The notes: generated by a model not told the origin, from the sequence alone. A DNA stretch of 64,000 bases from Bettongia penicillata ogilbyi (GCA_023548195.1 JAJHZJ010000252.1:4937242-5001241); one strand, 5' to 3'. Shown: positions 34,301 through 45,038, counted from the stretch's first letter. Numbers and translations are program-made.

Positions 34301-35445
34301 ATGAGGAGGGAGCTATTGAGATAATTCAACTTAAATTAGGATTTCAGGATAGTTATGTTTGTTGAGCTATGCTGCATTTCTGAAAGTATTTACACGAATA
34401 CTTGGTGCTACTGTTCTTATATGTGTACACAGCAATTTTTTTCTGAGACCATGAGCTAGGACTCTACCATTTTTCTTCCTATATCAACAAACTCTTGGCC
34501 AAGCAGAACTTGGTCTAGGTGACTGGGAGGAATGCTTTAGGGAACATATTAATCCACTATTTAAAATCACTAGGTGTAGTGGTATGAGTGATAGTCTTCA
34601 TTCAAAATAAACCCAAATGTAATGGTAATTATGTTAATGAGAGTTAAAGATCTTCCTCACTCATTAATGGGCCTGCCAACAAATGGAAGCTTAAGGGAGA
34701 TTTGTTTTGTAGGAAAGCCCATACCTTTTGTTAATTTCTATTGAGGCACTGGGTCAGAGGGTCTGGCCCTTTGGCTCTGAAAAGTGTATAAATACTCTGA
34801 GGTGATATTTTACTTTGGGACTTACTCATTGGAAGTATTTGCTTGGCCAGATGAATCTCTGGGTATCCCCTAAGAAGCCCCACCCTCCATGTAGTCAGAC
34901 AGCTGTATCTGGGATTTATGTATTGCTTATGGTGAGACAGTTGGAAGTGCTGTCTTTTGATCTTTATTTCTCTGTTTGTATTTTATATGAAGTTCAGGGT
35001 GCTGACTTTTTCCCCTGAACTAAGTGAATGATACATGTGCTTGATTAAAGTAGATTGTTGATCCCTCAACAGTTGTTTTCCTTTTAGAAAAGCAGATCTA
35101 AAGAACCAGTATAGCAGGCACTCCCGTGTATGCCTTGATGTTACACCAGTTAAGGAACACAAAATATTTGGTTCCAATCATCACGAAGCATTTTCAGGCC
35201 ACAAAGAGTGACGGTGCTAGAGCTTATGAGACATGCTTCCTCATTAATAATGATCTGTGCTGCCATCTTCATTTTGCTGTTTCTTGGAGGAAAAAGATGA
35301 ATAATATGCTAAGCTTAGAAATTTGCCTTGGTGTTTGAGATTCTAAAGGTCTGATTTTTCTCTTTTAATTATGTGTCAAAATCAAGATACTCTCTTTTTT
35401 CCTTAAAGTTGTCTTTGAAACTATGCTTTTGGAAAAGATTGAAGT
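34301..35445. other. Unassigned unique-looking sequence
   Basis: About 1.1 kb without a recognised repeat or exon. Confidence 0.35.
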
Positions 35446-36113
35446 AGGGGGGGAGCCAAGATGGCAGAGTAGAAAGATTCACATATGCTAGCTCCTAACC
35501 CACAGCCCATAAAATAACTGTAAAAAAGGACTCCCAACAAATTCTGGAGCAGCGGAAGCCATACAACAATGGAGTGGAGGAGATTTCTGTTCCAGAGAGC
35601 CCTGAAAAACTGACACCAAAGATGCATTGCACATCGGACCTGGAGCAGAGCCTAGCCCTGCCTTGGCCACATGGGACTGAGAGAAGCAGATCCGAGCAGG
35701 CTTCAGGGGCAGAATGTCCAGCTGCTGCATAGGTCACTCCACCCACAGACTCCAAAGGTCAGTGAGAGAGCCTGTTTGGCTGGCCGAGAGGGGAGAAGGG
35801 TGTCTCCATAACTCAGGCCCCCTCGGGAAAAAGCAGCAGAAGCAGCAGAAGACAGGAGCTCCCAAAGCAGGTAGGAGCTCGGATCCATTATTGAAGGTCT
35901 CCACATAAACCCCCTGAGGGAATTGAGCCCTGTGCAGTGGCCCTGCCCCCACTGAAGCAGCTGAACTTAATCTCACACTGAATAGCAGCCCTGCCCTCAC
36001 TGAAAGCCCTGAGGCTGGAAAGCAGCATTTGAATCTCAGCCCCCAAGCACTAGCTGGGCAGATCTAGGCAGGGGTGGAGAGGAATCTCAGAAGTCAGGTA
36101 ACTGGCTGGGAAA

Positions 36114-36368
36114 ATGCCCAGAAAAGGGAAAAAAAAAATAAGACCATAGAAGGGTACTTTCTTGGGGAACAGATATCTCCTCCCATTCTTTCTGATGAGG
36201 AAGAACAATGCTTACTATCAGAGAAAGACATAGAAGTCAAGGCTTCTATATCCCAAACATCCAAAATAAATATTCAATGAGCTCAGGCCATGGAAGAGCT
36301 CAAAAAGGATTTCGGAAATCAAGTGAGAGAGGTGGAGGAAAAACTGGGAAGAGAAATGAGAGAGATGC
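36114..36368 (+). pseudogene. Broken N-terminal part of HAL1 ORF1, copy B
   Basis: The expected start (ATG at 36114, MPRKGKKK) runs into a 10-A tract. Reading through it shifts frame and reaches a stop within four codons. The original frame continues after the tract as 'NKTIEGYFLGEQISPPILSD', then meets TGA at 36278-36280. A short deletion plus an extra A near 36368-36376, relative to copy A, moves the frame again. Translation from the natural start is therefore lost. Confidence 0.75.
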
Positions 36369-37208
36369 ATGAAAAAGCAGATCAACATCTTGCTGAAGGA
36401 CACCCAAAAAATGCTGAAGAAAAATAACACCTTGAAAAATAGGCTAACTCAATTGGCAAAAGAGGTTCAAAAAGCCAATGAGGAGAAGAATGCTTTCAAA
36501 AGCAGAATTAGCCAAGTGGAAAAGGAGGTCCAAAAGCTCACTGAAGAAAATAGTTCTCTCAAGATTAGAATGGAAGAGATGGAGGCTAATGACTTTATGA
36601 GAAACCAAGAAATCACCAAACAAAACCAAAAGAATGAAAAAATGGAAGACAATGTGAAATATCTCATTGGAAAAACAACTGACCTGGAAAACAGATCCAG
36701 GAGAAACAAATTAAAAATTATGGGACTACCTGAAAACCATGATCAAAAAAAGAGCCTAGACATCATCTTTCATGAAATTATGAAGGAAAACTGCCCTGAT
36801 AGTCTAGAACCAGAGGGCAAAATAAATATTCAAGGAATCCACCAATCACCACCTGAAAGAGATCCAAAAAGAGAAACTCCCAGGAACATTGTGGCCAAAT
36901 TCCAGAGTTCCCTGGTCAAGGAGAAAATATTGCAAGCAGCTAGAAAGAAACAAATCCAGTATTGTGGAAATACAATCAGGATAACACAAGATCTAGCAGC
37001 TTCTACATTAAGGGATAGAAGGGCCTGGAATATGATATTCCAGAAGTCAAAGGAACTAGGACTAAAACCAAGAATCACCTTCCCAGCAAAACTGAGTATG
37101 ATACTTCAGGGGAAAAAATGTTCTTTCAATGAAATAGAGGACTTTCAAGCATTCTTGATGAAAAGACCAGAGCTGAAAAGAAAATTTGACTTTCAAACAC
37201 AAGAATGA
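36369..37208 (+). CDS. L1/HAL1 ORF1p-like protein, 279 codons open
   Basis: The ORF encodes an L1 ORF1p-type RNA-binding chaperone lacking its own N-terminus. Residues ~5-95 are a heptad-rich Lys/Glu coiled coil that would form the trimer. Residues ~113-200 are the RRM-like domain, with 'LKIMGLP' (115-121) and 'RNIVAKF' (172-178) as the RNP-like strands. Residues ~201-265 are the C-terminal domain, with 'STLRDRRAW' (212-220) and 'PRITFPAKLS' (234-243). These are the hallmarks of ORF1p in mammalian L1s. The frame is open through all three domains, but the ATG at 36369 is internal, so expression as a protein is doubtful. ORF1p of this kind would need an L1 ORF2 supplied in trans. Confidence 0.8.
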   Translation: MKKQINILLKDTQKMLKKNNTLKNRLTQLAKEVQKANEEKNAFKSRISQVEKEVQKLTEENSSLKIRMEEMEANDFMRNQEITKQNQKNEKMEDNVKYLIGKTTDLENRSRRNKLKIMGLPENHDQKKSLDIIFHEIMKENCPDSLEPEGKINIQGIHQSPPERDPKRETPRNIVAKFQSSLVKEKILQAARKKQIQYCGNTIRITQDLAASTLRDRRAWNMIFQKSKELGLKPRITFPAKLSMILQGKKCSFNEIEDFQAFLMKRPELKRKFDFQTQE

Positions 37209-38205
37209 AAAGAAGCAAGAAAAGGTAAACAGCAAAGAGAAATCATTAGGGACTTACTAAAGTTGAACTGTTTACATTCCTACATGGAAAGACAATATTT
37301 GTAACTCTTGAAACTTTTCAGTATCTGGGTAGTTGGTGGGATTACACGCACACATACATACACACGTTCATGCACACACAGAGACAGAGAGCACAGAGTG
37401 AATTGAATAGAATGGGAGCATATCTTAAAAAATGAAGTTAAGTGGTGAAAGAGAAATGTATTGAGAGGAGAGAGGGAGAAATGGAATGGGGAAAATTATC
37501 TCACAGAAGAGGCATGTAGGAGACTTTTTTAGTGGAGGGAAAAAGAGGGGAGCTGAGAGAAAAACATGAAGTTTACCCTCATCACATTCGACTAAAGGAA
37601 GGAATAAAATGCACACTCATTTTGGTATGAAAACCTATCTTACAATACAGGAAAGTGGGGGAGAAAAGGATAAGCAGGGTAGGGGGGATGATGGAAGGGA
37701 GGGCAATGGGAGGAGGGAGCAATTTGAAGTCAACACTCTTGGGGAGGGACAGGATCAAAATAGAGAATAGAAGCAATGGGGGGCAGGATAGGATGGAGAG
37801 AAACATAGTTAGTCTTACACAACACGACTATTATGGAAGTCATTTGCAAAACTACACAGATATGGCCTATATTGAATTGCCTGCCTTCCCAAAGGGAATG
37901 GATGGGGAGGGAGGGATGGGAAGAAATTGGAACTCAAAGCTTTAGGAACAACTGTCGAATATTGTTCTTGCTACTAGGAAATAAGAAATACAGGTAACGG
38001 GGAATAGAAAGTTAACTGGCCCTACAGGACAAAAGAGAAGATGCGGACAAGGGATGGGAGGGATGATAGAAGAGAGGCAAGATTAGTGATAGGGGAAATT
38101 AGAATGCTTGGTGTATTGGGGTGGGGGGAGGGGACAAATGGGGAGAAAATTTGGAACCCAAAATTTTGTGAAAATGAATGTAAAAATTAAACAAATAAAT
38201 TTAAC

Positions 38206-38539
38206 TAAAAAAAGGGAAAACAATTTTAAAAAATCTTTTCTTCTCAGGGAAAAAAATAAAAGATAAAAAAAGACTGAAATCAGGGTGTTTTAGACAGAAG
38301 AAAAGATTAGGTTTTAACTTTCTGCTTATTGTTATTTTTATGTTATTTTACTAAGCTGTCAGGTTCTTTCTTGCTTTTGATGCTGCGATCTTAACCTTAC
38401 ATCACCAAATTACTTTTGCCTTCAATATAAATCTTAATATTTATGAAATAGGGACATTAGAGGTGTGTGAGAGAGTAATTAGTAGGTGGTTTTGCAAAAT
38501 TTTGGAAGATTTGGTGGATTTATCCACATAAGGATAAAT
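38206..38539. other. A-rich flank and unassigned sequence
   Basis: Begins with A-rich sequence possibly belonging to the HAL1 tail. Otherwise unassigned. Confidence 0.35.
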
Positions 38540-38735
38540 GGCTAGGTGGGCACAGTGATGGAATCCTGAGCTTGGAGTAAGGAAGACCAGAGTTCAAATT
38601 CAGCTTCTGACACTTAAGCTTTTGACCCTAGACAAGTCACTTAACCTCTGTTGGCCTCAGTTTAGTACTTACTTCCTAGGGTTGTTGTGAGAATCTACCT
38701 TCCCTCATGTAAACACTGCCCAAAGTTGTTACTGC
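38540..38735 (+). repeat. CORE-SINE
   Basis: Head 'ggctaggtgggcacagtgat', then 'accagagttcaaattcagct', core 'gacaagtcacttaacctctg' and 'gggttgttgtgagaatc'. Confidence 0.75.
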
Positions 38736-39499
38736 TATAACTCAGTTGCAACATCCTCTCATTGCTAGAAAACTCTTCACCCACATCCAAAATGCATGTT
38801 CCAATGCAAGCTCCAAGTACATTAAAATATTTGTAAATGAACATAATATAGACTGTACTTTGGATCTATTGTAATGTGCTTCCTTTGCAGAAGAAGGTGA
38901 TGTTTACTCCCTGAGGTCTTGTACTTATTTCAATTCAGTGTATATTTATTATTAATAATGATAGGTTTCATTTCTGTAGTACTTCCTTACAAAAAAAAAA
39001 GCACAGCAACTAGGAAATAGCTAGAGGGGCTTGTCAGGACTCAGATGTTGGTCTTCAGGCCACCATTGTGGTGATGTTTTCATTGGCTCCATCTTCAGAT
39101 GATGTGCATGTCTCATTGAAATAAGACTGGTCATTTTCCAAGAGACTCAGCCAAAACCCCACCAGAATCCCAATTCCACTCTGTTCTCCTCTTTGACTTT
39201 ACCTAAAGAGAGATGTTCCCTCTAAGACACAGTTAATGGTTCAGTTGTATCCTATGAATTAGGACAGTACTCGAATGGCCCTCTGTGACCATGTTGATAT
39301 ATCAAAGAATAAAATCTTTCTTTAACTCCAACCATAAAAATGAAATGAAATTTAAAAATCATGAATAAGAGCTTGTCATTTAGAACTAAAACAAAGCAAA
39401 ACAGGATAGATATGTCATATAGAATGAATTTGTATAGAAATACAATAACTTTGCAATAGGAGGATGTTCTCCACATTCAGACTCCTCTGAGCTTTGCAT
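38736..39499. other. Unassigned sequence
   Basis: About 0.75 kb without recognised features. Confidence 0.35.
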
Positions 39500-39656
39500 T
39501 CAAAGGACTTCTAGGTTCCAATATCATCTCTGTCTCTTACTACCACTTATTATCACTCAACTTCTCTGGGCCTCAGTTTTCTTTATCTGTAAAATGGGAC
39601 AGGTGAACTAGACTACCTTTAAGGTCTCTTCCTGCTCTAAATCTTTGATCTTATGA
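39500..39656 (+). repeat. CORE-SINE (MIR)
   Basis: 'ctaggttccaatatcatctc', then 'tctgggcctcagttttcttt atctgtaaaatgggacag', then 'ctaaatctttgatct'. Confidence 0.8.
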
Positions 39657-39734
39657 CTTTTTGAGTGTAACAAGTTGATCTGTCCACACTTCACCCCCAA
39701 AACTTCTTGTAGCAGGTTTTGTGCTAGAAGGAAT

Positions 39735-39905
39735 CATAGAGATCATCTCTGGGATAGCTTCTACATTTTAGAGATAAGGTAACTAAAGCCAAGGAGTTTT
39801 GAGAATTTCTCAAGATCACGCAGCTAGTAAGTAGCATGGCTTGATTTCAAATCAGGTCCTCTGACTCAAAATTCAGGACTCTCTATCATTATCACAAGTA
39901 GAGCT
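39735..39905 (-). repeat. CORE-SINE (MIR), reverse
   Basis: 'catagagatcatctctggga', then 'agataaggtaactaaagcca', 'cacgcagctagtaagtagca' and 'gactctctatcattatcac'. Confidence 0.75.
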
Positions 39906-40059
39906 TAGTTACTGTTAATTATTATGTGAGTATCTTGTATTCCAGTTTTATCTTTTCTTCTGTAAGTGTGAAAGAGTCCACAACACTTCAGAAATTTTTT
40001 TAAATCATTTTTCTATTATAATTCTTTTGACGGCTCCTTCACTAAAAAACTGAGAAGTT

Positions 40060-40215
40060 GACCAATCAATTGTTCAATCAACAAACCCTTTTAAAGTGCC
40101 TACTGTGTTCCAGGAACTATATTAGGCACTCAGGATAGAACCAAGCAACCACGATAAAATCAAACCTGAAAGATTCTGCCCCCTCACTCACCTTCCATGG
40201 AATTTACATTCTACT
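40060..40215 (+). repeat. L2/CORE-type terminal fragment
   Basis: 'gtgcctactgtgttccagga actatattaggcactcagga', a motif set shared with 8860-9004. Confidence 0.55.
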
Positions 40216-40914
40216 TTTGAGTTCAGGGGGAGGAAAAGGAATTAGGGTATAAATAGGCCCTGGGTGAATTTCTCTTCAGGTAGATCTTTTTCTCTTTCTA
40301 ATTTGCCCCCTCCCTTCAATCCATTGACAGAAAAATAACCAGACATTCAAAAATAATGTCCTTGTCCAAGGTCCTTTGGAATCTCAGCAAACTATTAGGA
40401 TTAATAGTCAGACTCTAAGCTGTACTGGCAATGCTGATTTTGTAATTCATCTTGCCAGAGGAATAATACTTCCTGATGACTTATAGACATTTAATCCTCT
40501 ATTTCCTTTCCACGTTTCTAATTCAGTTTCATCCTGGCTGCAACTTTGACCAGGTGTGACTGTCTCAGGGTTGCAGGGTCTCAGAGCAGGGCCACTGAGG
40601 GACAGAGATATTTACCCTCTTTAACTGGGTAAACAAGGCCATGTTTATTCACAACTCTAATGTCGAGGGAGCCATTCTGGTTTAATTCCAGCAAGAGCCT
40701 GGGTGTTGAATTCACCAAGGGATCACCTTCGGTTGTGAAAGTTTCCAAGCTGCCTCTGGAGAGCAAACAGACGTTGTTATGCCTTATGACTTGAGAGAGC
40801 CTGGAGAAACAGAAAGGTCAGTTTTCCATTTTCTTTAGCTTATGTGCTTAATAAGAAACAAAGAAATGAAGTAACTTTAAATATAGCTGGTGACTTTCTG
40901 TGTCTGTTTCTCTC
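40216..40914. other. Unassigned unique-looking sequence
   Basis: No recognised repeat or exon. The 61-codon minus-strand frame at 40581-40766 lacks splice or family support. Confidence 0.35.
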
Positions 40915-40915
40915 T

Positions 40916-40961
<46 letters not shown>
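40915..40961. repeat. (GT)n microsatellite
   Basis: About 20 uninterrupted gt units. Confidence 0.95.
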
Positions 40962-40962
<1 letters not shown>

Positions 40963-40995
40963 TGGTGGAGGGGTTGTTTTGTAATGTTAGTAAAT

Positions 40996-41220
40996 GTAAG
41001 CCAGATGGTGCAGTGAATAGGGCACCAGGCCTGAAGTCAGGAAGAGTTGAGTTACACACTTACAATCTGTGTGACCCCAGACAAGTCAGTTAACCTCTGT
41101 TGGCCTCAGCTCCTCATCTGTAAAATGGGAATACACTGGAGAAGAAAATGGCAAACCATTCCTGTATCTTTGCCAAGAAAACCCCATGAGGTCATGACTG
41201 AACGACTGAGCAGCCAAAAT
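40996..41220 (+). repeat. tRNA-headed SINE with RTE-like tail
   Basis: Head 'gtaagccagatggtgcagtg', core 'gacaagtcagttaacctctg', tail 'gccaagaaaaccccatgagg' and 'gactgaacgactgagcagcc'. Confidence 0.8.
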
Positions 41221-41286
41221 GTAAGATTTCTGCAGGCCCTAGGTACAGTCTAGGAAACTTCTCTTATCTTTTACTCATCCTTCTGT

Positions 41287-41918
41287 GTGGAATGACCCCC
41301 TTTATAAAATTAGAGTCTTGACCAAACAAAAAAGAAGGAAAGATGTTTATTCAGCTTTCTCGAGAAAGGGCATTCCTGCCTGTGCTCAAGATGGCGATGG
41401 CTGAGGAGGGCAAGAGTGTGTGCCCAGCACAGCAGTTTTTATAGACCCTGACCACAGTACCCCCACCCTAGCCCCCTTCTTCTTAGCCCATTGGCTGGGC
41501 CTTGAGGGTACAATCTATCCACGGAAAATCTACCCCAGCAACAAGCGTACAAGAGTAATTTTTAGAAAAAGAGGGGCATATGGGAGTGAGCAACTCCTGT
41601 TCAAGGACTGCCTTGTAATATCTAGGAAAAGAGATAAGGAAGCGAAAGCAGTCTGGGAGTAGGCGAAAAGTAGTTTCTGTCAAGGACTATCTCGTAGCAC
41701 AAAAAAAGAATTTTAAGAAAAGTGGAATCTCTATTGTTGGGTTTCTCAGGGCCTCGTGAGATAAACAGGCTAACACAAGGCGCCCCTGAGAGGTCTTTAC
41801 TAAATATACTATTCTATCCACTGAGGGGTCTTTATTAAATATACCTGTTCTACTCACCTCCATTTCTGAAAATATAGGAAACTCACTACTATATATGACT
41901 GTAAGCAGTTTTCTGACA
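41287..41918 (-). mobile_element. Solo LTR of an endogenous retrovirus (~630 bp)
   Basis: On the minus strand it opens TGTCAGAAAACTG and closes ...GTCATTCCACA, so it has TG...CA ends. A TATA box (TATAAAA, plus 41437-41443) precedes a poly(A) signal (AATAAA, plus 41346-41351) by about 90 bases, the usual U3/R spacing. A 35/36-bp direct repeat sits in U3 (41786-41820 and 41821-41856). No retroviral coding sequence was found on either side. No convincing target duplication. Confidence 0.75.
41786..41856. repeat. 35/36-bp tandem repeat in LTR U3
   Basis: Two units, 'ctgagaggtctttactaaat...' and 'ctgaggggtctttattaaat...', in the promoter-proximal arm of the LTR. Duplicated U3 segments often carry enhancer sites; that role is inferred here. 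Confidence 0.8.
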
Positions 41919-42756
41919 CCAATTGCTCTTGCAATCCAACCGTGTAGGAGAATTTTATTTACAAGTAGAAAAAGATAAAGCAGGACTCACAAGGGAGGTC
42001 CTCTCCCATGAGCAGTCCAGTCCCTAGGAATGCACATGGCAGTCATGGCTGAGCTGGGCTTCCAGCAACAGATGCTTCTATATTCTCCTGAGTAGGAAGA
42101 GATTCTCAGAACTCCCAGAAGGTACTGTCTTATTCAAAATCCCTCCTCGTTGTTATGACATAGTGTCAAGTGCAACTCTCAGACAGAGAAGCTCATTTTG
42201 ATGGATTCTGTATTGATGACATAAGACAATAACCCAATATGGTTCTTTCCCTGTGTCACAGCTGGCTCTAAGATAATATCAAAGGGCCTTACTACTTACA
42301 GAATTTCTCCCTTAAGCTACAACTTTCCCCACCAACTTGTGGCCTAAGGACTTTTACCAAGGGATCTGGAATAATTCCCCTTTACATCTCCTAGCAAATT
42401 CCAGCTGCCAACACCAGGTTCAGACATGTTAACCACAATCTCTGCAGTCTTTTTCCCCTCAGACATGTAGGTGATTTTTCTCCCACCTTCCACACCCTAT
42501 ACCAGCTGTTGTTTCTTAAACCCTAGAAACTCTCTCTGGGCCTATTAGGCCTTGCAACAGATTACCACACTATGGGACTTTGCTTAACAGGAGAACATAT
42601 TCCCCAAACCCGCTACTTATCTATGAAAAGTCTTTTAAAAGACCCCTTGTGTACAAAGTTGTTCCCATGTATGAGATCATTAACTAGTTACTTAGTTGAG
42701 ATTTGATAAGAACTGGAACGACTTCTGTTCCCAACTATATTTCCTACCAGTCAATA
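41919..42756 (-). mobile_element. Probable second LTR, same strand, abutting the first
   Basis: Directly next to the first LTR, the minus strand carries 'acttgtaaataaaattctcc' (AATAAA at plus 41954-41959) with an upstream 'aatatagaagcatctg' TATA-like motif. The downstream end is at '...ttgcaagagcaattgg', meeting TGTCAG of the first LTR. The right boundary is unclear; 42756 is the limit set by the next feature. It could also be part of one longer LTR. Confidence 0.45.
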
Positions 42757-42950
42757 CCTGAAGCCCATTACAGTCTAAATTCCAAAAAGTATGAATTCAA
42801 TTTTACGCAGAAATAGTTTGAAGTTATCTTCTAGAATTATTGCATTTTTTTTCAGAAATGGAGTGTGTGTGTGTGTGTGTGTGTGTCTCAGAGTACATCC
42901 AGTGAATGGCAGAAATGTATTTTTGAGTGGTTTTATAAAGGATTTTCACT
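42757..42950. repeat. 194-bp direct repeat, copy 1
   Basis: Closely similar to 45039-45230: both start 'cctgaag.ccatta', share 'agttatcttctagaat' and a gt microsatellite at the same internal place, then 'acatccagtgaatggcag', and end 'gatt.tcact'. It is neither an L1 nor a SINE that I know. Confidence 0.85.
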
Positions 42951-43164
42951 ACCTAAAATCTGAAAAACACATCTTGTCAGTCTCTCTGACCAACCATCCC
43001 AGGATTTAACCTTCTTAGAAGAAGTTTCCTAAGCTTTGACATTAGATAAACTGTAAGCTAGTATTATTATATTTATAATTATATTCTTATATTAATATTA
43101 TTTGTATTTCAGGAATAACAACCAACCAGAAATATTACAGGAGGCTGAGAGTTTCCTCCCCCTT
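42951..43164. other. Unassigned sequence
   Basis: No recognisable feature; AT-rich near 43055-43105. Confidence 0.35.
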
Positions 43165-43427
43165 TAAGGAGTCTCAGCTAGGTGGTAGAGTGGATAGAGC
43201 ATTGAACTTTGAGTCAAGAAGACCTGAATTCAAATCCAGTCTCAGATACTAGCTATATGATCCTTGGTAAGTCATTTAGCCTGTCTGCCTCAATTCCCTA
43301 CCTGTAAATAAGGATTATAATATTATTTACTTGTTAGGATCATTGAGAAAAGCAAATCAAATAATATTTATAAAAGGACCTGTATAGCACCTGGTACATA
43401 GTAGGCAATGAATAAATGCTTGTTCCA
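43165..43427 (+). repeat. CORE-SINE with L2-like tail, near full length
   Basis: Head 'tcagctaggtggtagagtgg', then 'cctgaattcaaatccagtct', core 'tccttggtaagtcatttagc', and tail 'gcacctggtacatagtaggc aatgaataaatgcttg'. Confidence 0.85.
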
Positions 43428-43860
43428 GCAGGATTTCAGAAAAACCTGGAAAGACTTACATGAACTGATGTGTGGTAAACAAAACCAGGAGGATGTTGCA
43501 CACAGTACCAGCAATATTGTTCTCTGAAGAACCGTGAATGACTTAGCTATTCTCAGCAATCCAATGATCTAAGACAATCCCACAGGAATAATGATGAAGC
43601 ATACGATCCTCCTCTAGAGAAAGAACTGATATTGTTTGATTACAGACTGAAGATACTACTTTTTACTTTCATTTTCTTCATTTTGAGTCTTCTTATACAA
43701 AATGACTAACAGGGAAATGTTTTACATAATTGCAGATGTATAACCTATATCTGATTGCTTACCATTTCAGAGAAGGAGGAGGAAAGGGAGGGAGGGAGAG
43801 ATAGAATTTGGAACTCAAAACTTTAAATACAAATTTTTTAAAAATTAAAAAAAATAAATA
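43428..43860 (+). repeat. L1 LINE 3' UTR
   Basis: 'aaaacctggaaagacttaca', then 'caaaaccaggaggatgttgc', then the purine-rich 'gaaggaggaggaaagggagg' block and 'tttggaactcaaaactttaa', ending in an A-rich tail. Confidence 0.75.
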
Positions 43861-44021
43861 CTTGTTCACTTCCCCTCCCCTTTTGGGCTCACATGTACAT
43901 TTATTCTGTTATTTCCTATTTATCCCCTCACTCCACATCCCCCACCTTCACTTAGAGCTTTCCTCTTTGGACTTCATATATCATGCTTCATTCTGGACCT
44001 TTCTAATCACACTAACTTTGT

Positions 44022-44476
44022 TGTAGTTTAGAGGTGCTAGGAACCCTGAAATGACAGGGCAAAGGGCATGGATCTGCCCTGAAAGAATTAGACAGCTCAA
44101 GCCTTCTTTGAGTCAGAGGCAAGGTTTATTGAGTCACTAATAGAAGGCAGGAGGAGGGAGTGGGATTTTAAGAATCTTTACTATTTGGGCCAGATTTTAA
44201 GAATCTGAGCAATTATCTTGCACCCATTAAATTGCTTTTATACAGAAAGCTGTGGGAAGATCTGTATGAGAATAAAGAATGGCTAGTAGTCTGTGGTGGG
44301 GGCAAGGTGCTGAGAATGGGGGTCACAATGAAATGGCAGTTAAAGGATTATTGATTGGGATGGGCCAGGTGCTTCAGACAAACTTCAGAGGTGTGGGTTC
44401 AGGGGATTTAGGGTCCAAATCCTGAAGGCATGGCCTTTTCCTTTTAGGAGTCCAGTGTGAATCCCATCCACCACCA
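44022..44476 (-). mobile_element. Solo LTR of an endogenous retrovirus (~455 bp)
   Basis: The minus strand starts TGGTGGTGGATGGG and ends ...CTAAACTACA. A TATA box (TATAAAA, plus 44236-44242) lies about 105 bases before AATAAA (plus 44125-44130). The plus-strand ends are TG...CA. The sequence is unrelated to the LTR at 41287, so it is a different family. No internal retroviral sequence is present. Confidence 0.65.
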
Positions 44477-44699
44477 TTTTTATATGCAAATATTATATAT
44501 TGGAGTTATCTCTGTTTACACTTTATCCCCTTACTGGATTTAAGCATCATTAGGGTAGAGAACTGTACCTTATCTAAAAAATCCCAATTATCCATCACTG
44601 TGTTCTGCATTCAGTAGACACTTAGTAATGTTTATTATCTGAATTAAAACCGGGGATATGCAACCTCAGAAAATAGAGTGGACTCTGTTATGGTTTGGA
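44477..44699. other. Unassigned sequence
   Basis: No recognisable feature, except a weak L2-like 'ggtagagaactgtaccttat' and 'cagtagacacttagtaatg' near 44560-44630. Confidence 0.35.
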
Positions 44700-44830
44700 A
44701 TATTCAGGCCATTCCCTGGTGGTAGGGCAAGGAGAGAATTTGGAAGTCAAAAAAAAAATTTTTTAAAAGAATGTTAAAGTTGTTTTTACATGTAATTGGG
44801 AAAAAATTCAAAGCTTAAAAAAAGAAAAAT
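44700..44830 (+). repeat. L1 LINE 3' terminal scrap
   Basis: 'gagaatttggaagtcaaaaa', then 'gaatgttaaagttgttttta catgtaattggg', the L1 3' terminus seen also at 60570. Confidence 0.7.
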
Positions 44831-45038
44831 ATTCAGGCCCCATACAAAGTCTGGAGGGATCTCTGGCTGACTTATTGATAAATTAAATCTCTTGCAAAAG
44901 AATAATAGGCATTGCTTCTATACCCAGTAATGGAAAGGAACCTATCTCTAAATCACCCAGAGAAAACTATTGTCTGCCTTCCAAATAGCAAAGCACTATT
45001 AATATGATGGAGAAAGTTTGATATGGAAATATATTTTA

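Larger units (their letters stand above)
35446..38205 (+). mobile_element. HAL1-type (ORF2-less L1) element, copy B
   Basis: Starts with a G-run and 'gagccaagatggcagagtag', the standard L1-type 5' end. Then come a ~670-bp 5' UTR, ORF1 (36114-37208) and a ~1-kb purine-rich 3' UTR ending 'gtaaaaattaaacaaataaa'. ORF1 passes straight into the 3' UTR with no ORF2, as in copy A. A possible decayed target duplication is aaaagattgaagta (about 35433) against aaaagactgaaatc (about 38268); if real, the A-rich stretch 38206-38267 belongs to the element's tail. The ORF1 condition suggests it is younger than copy A. Confidence 0.85.
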
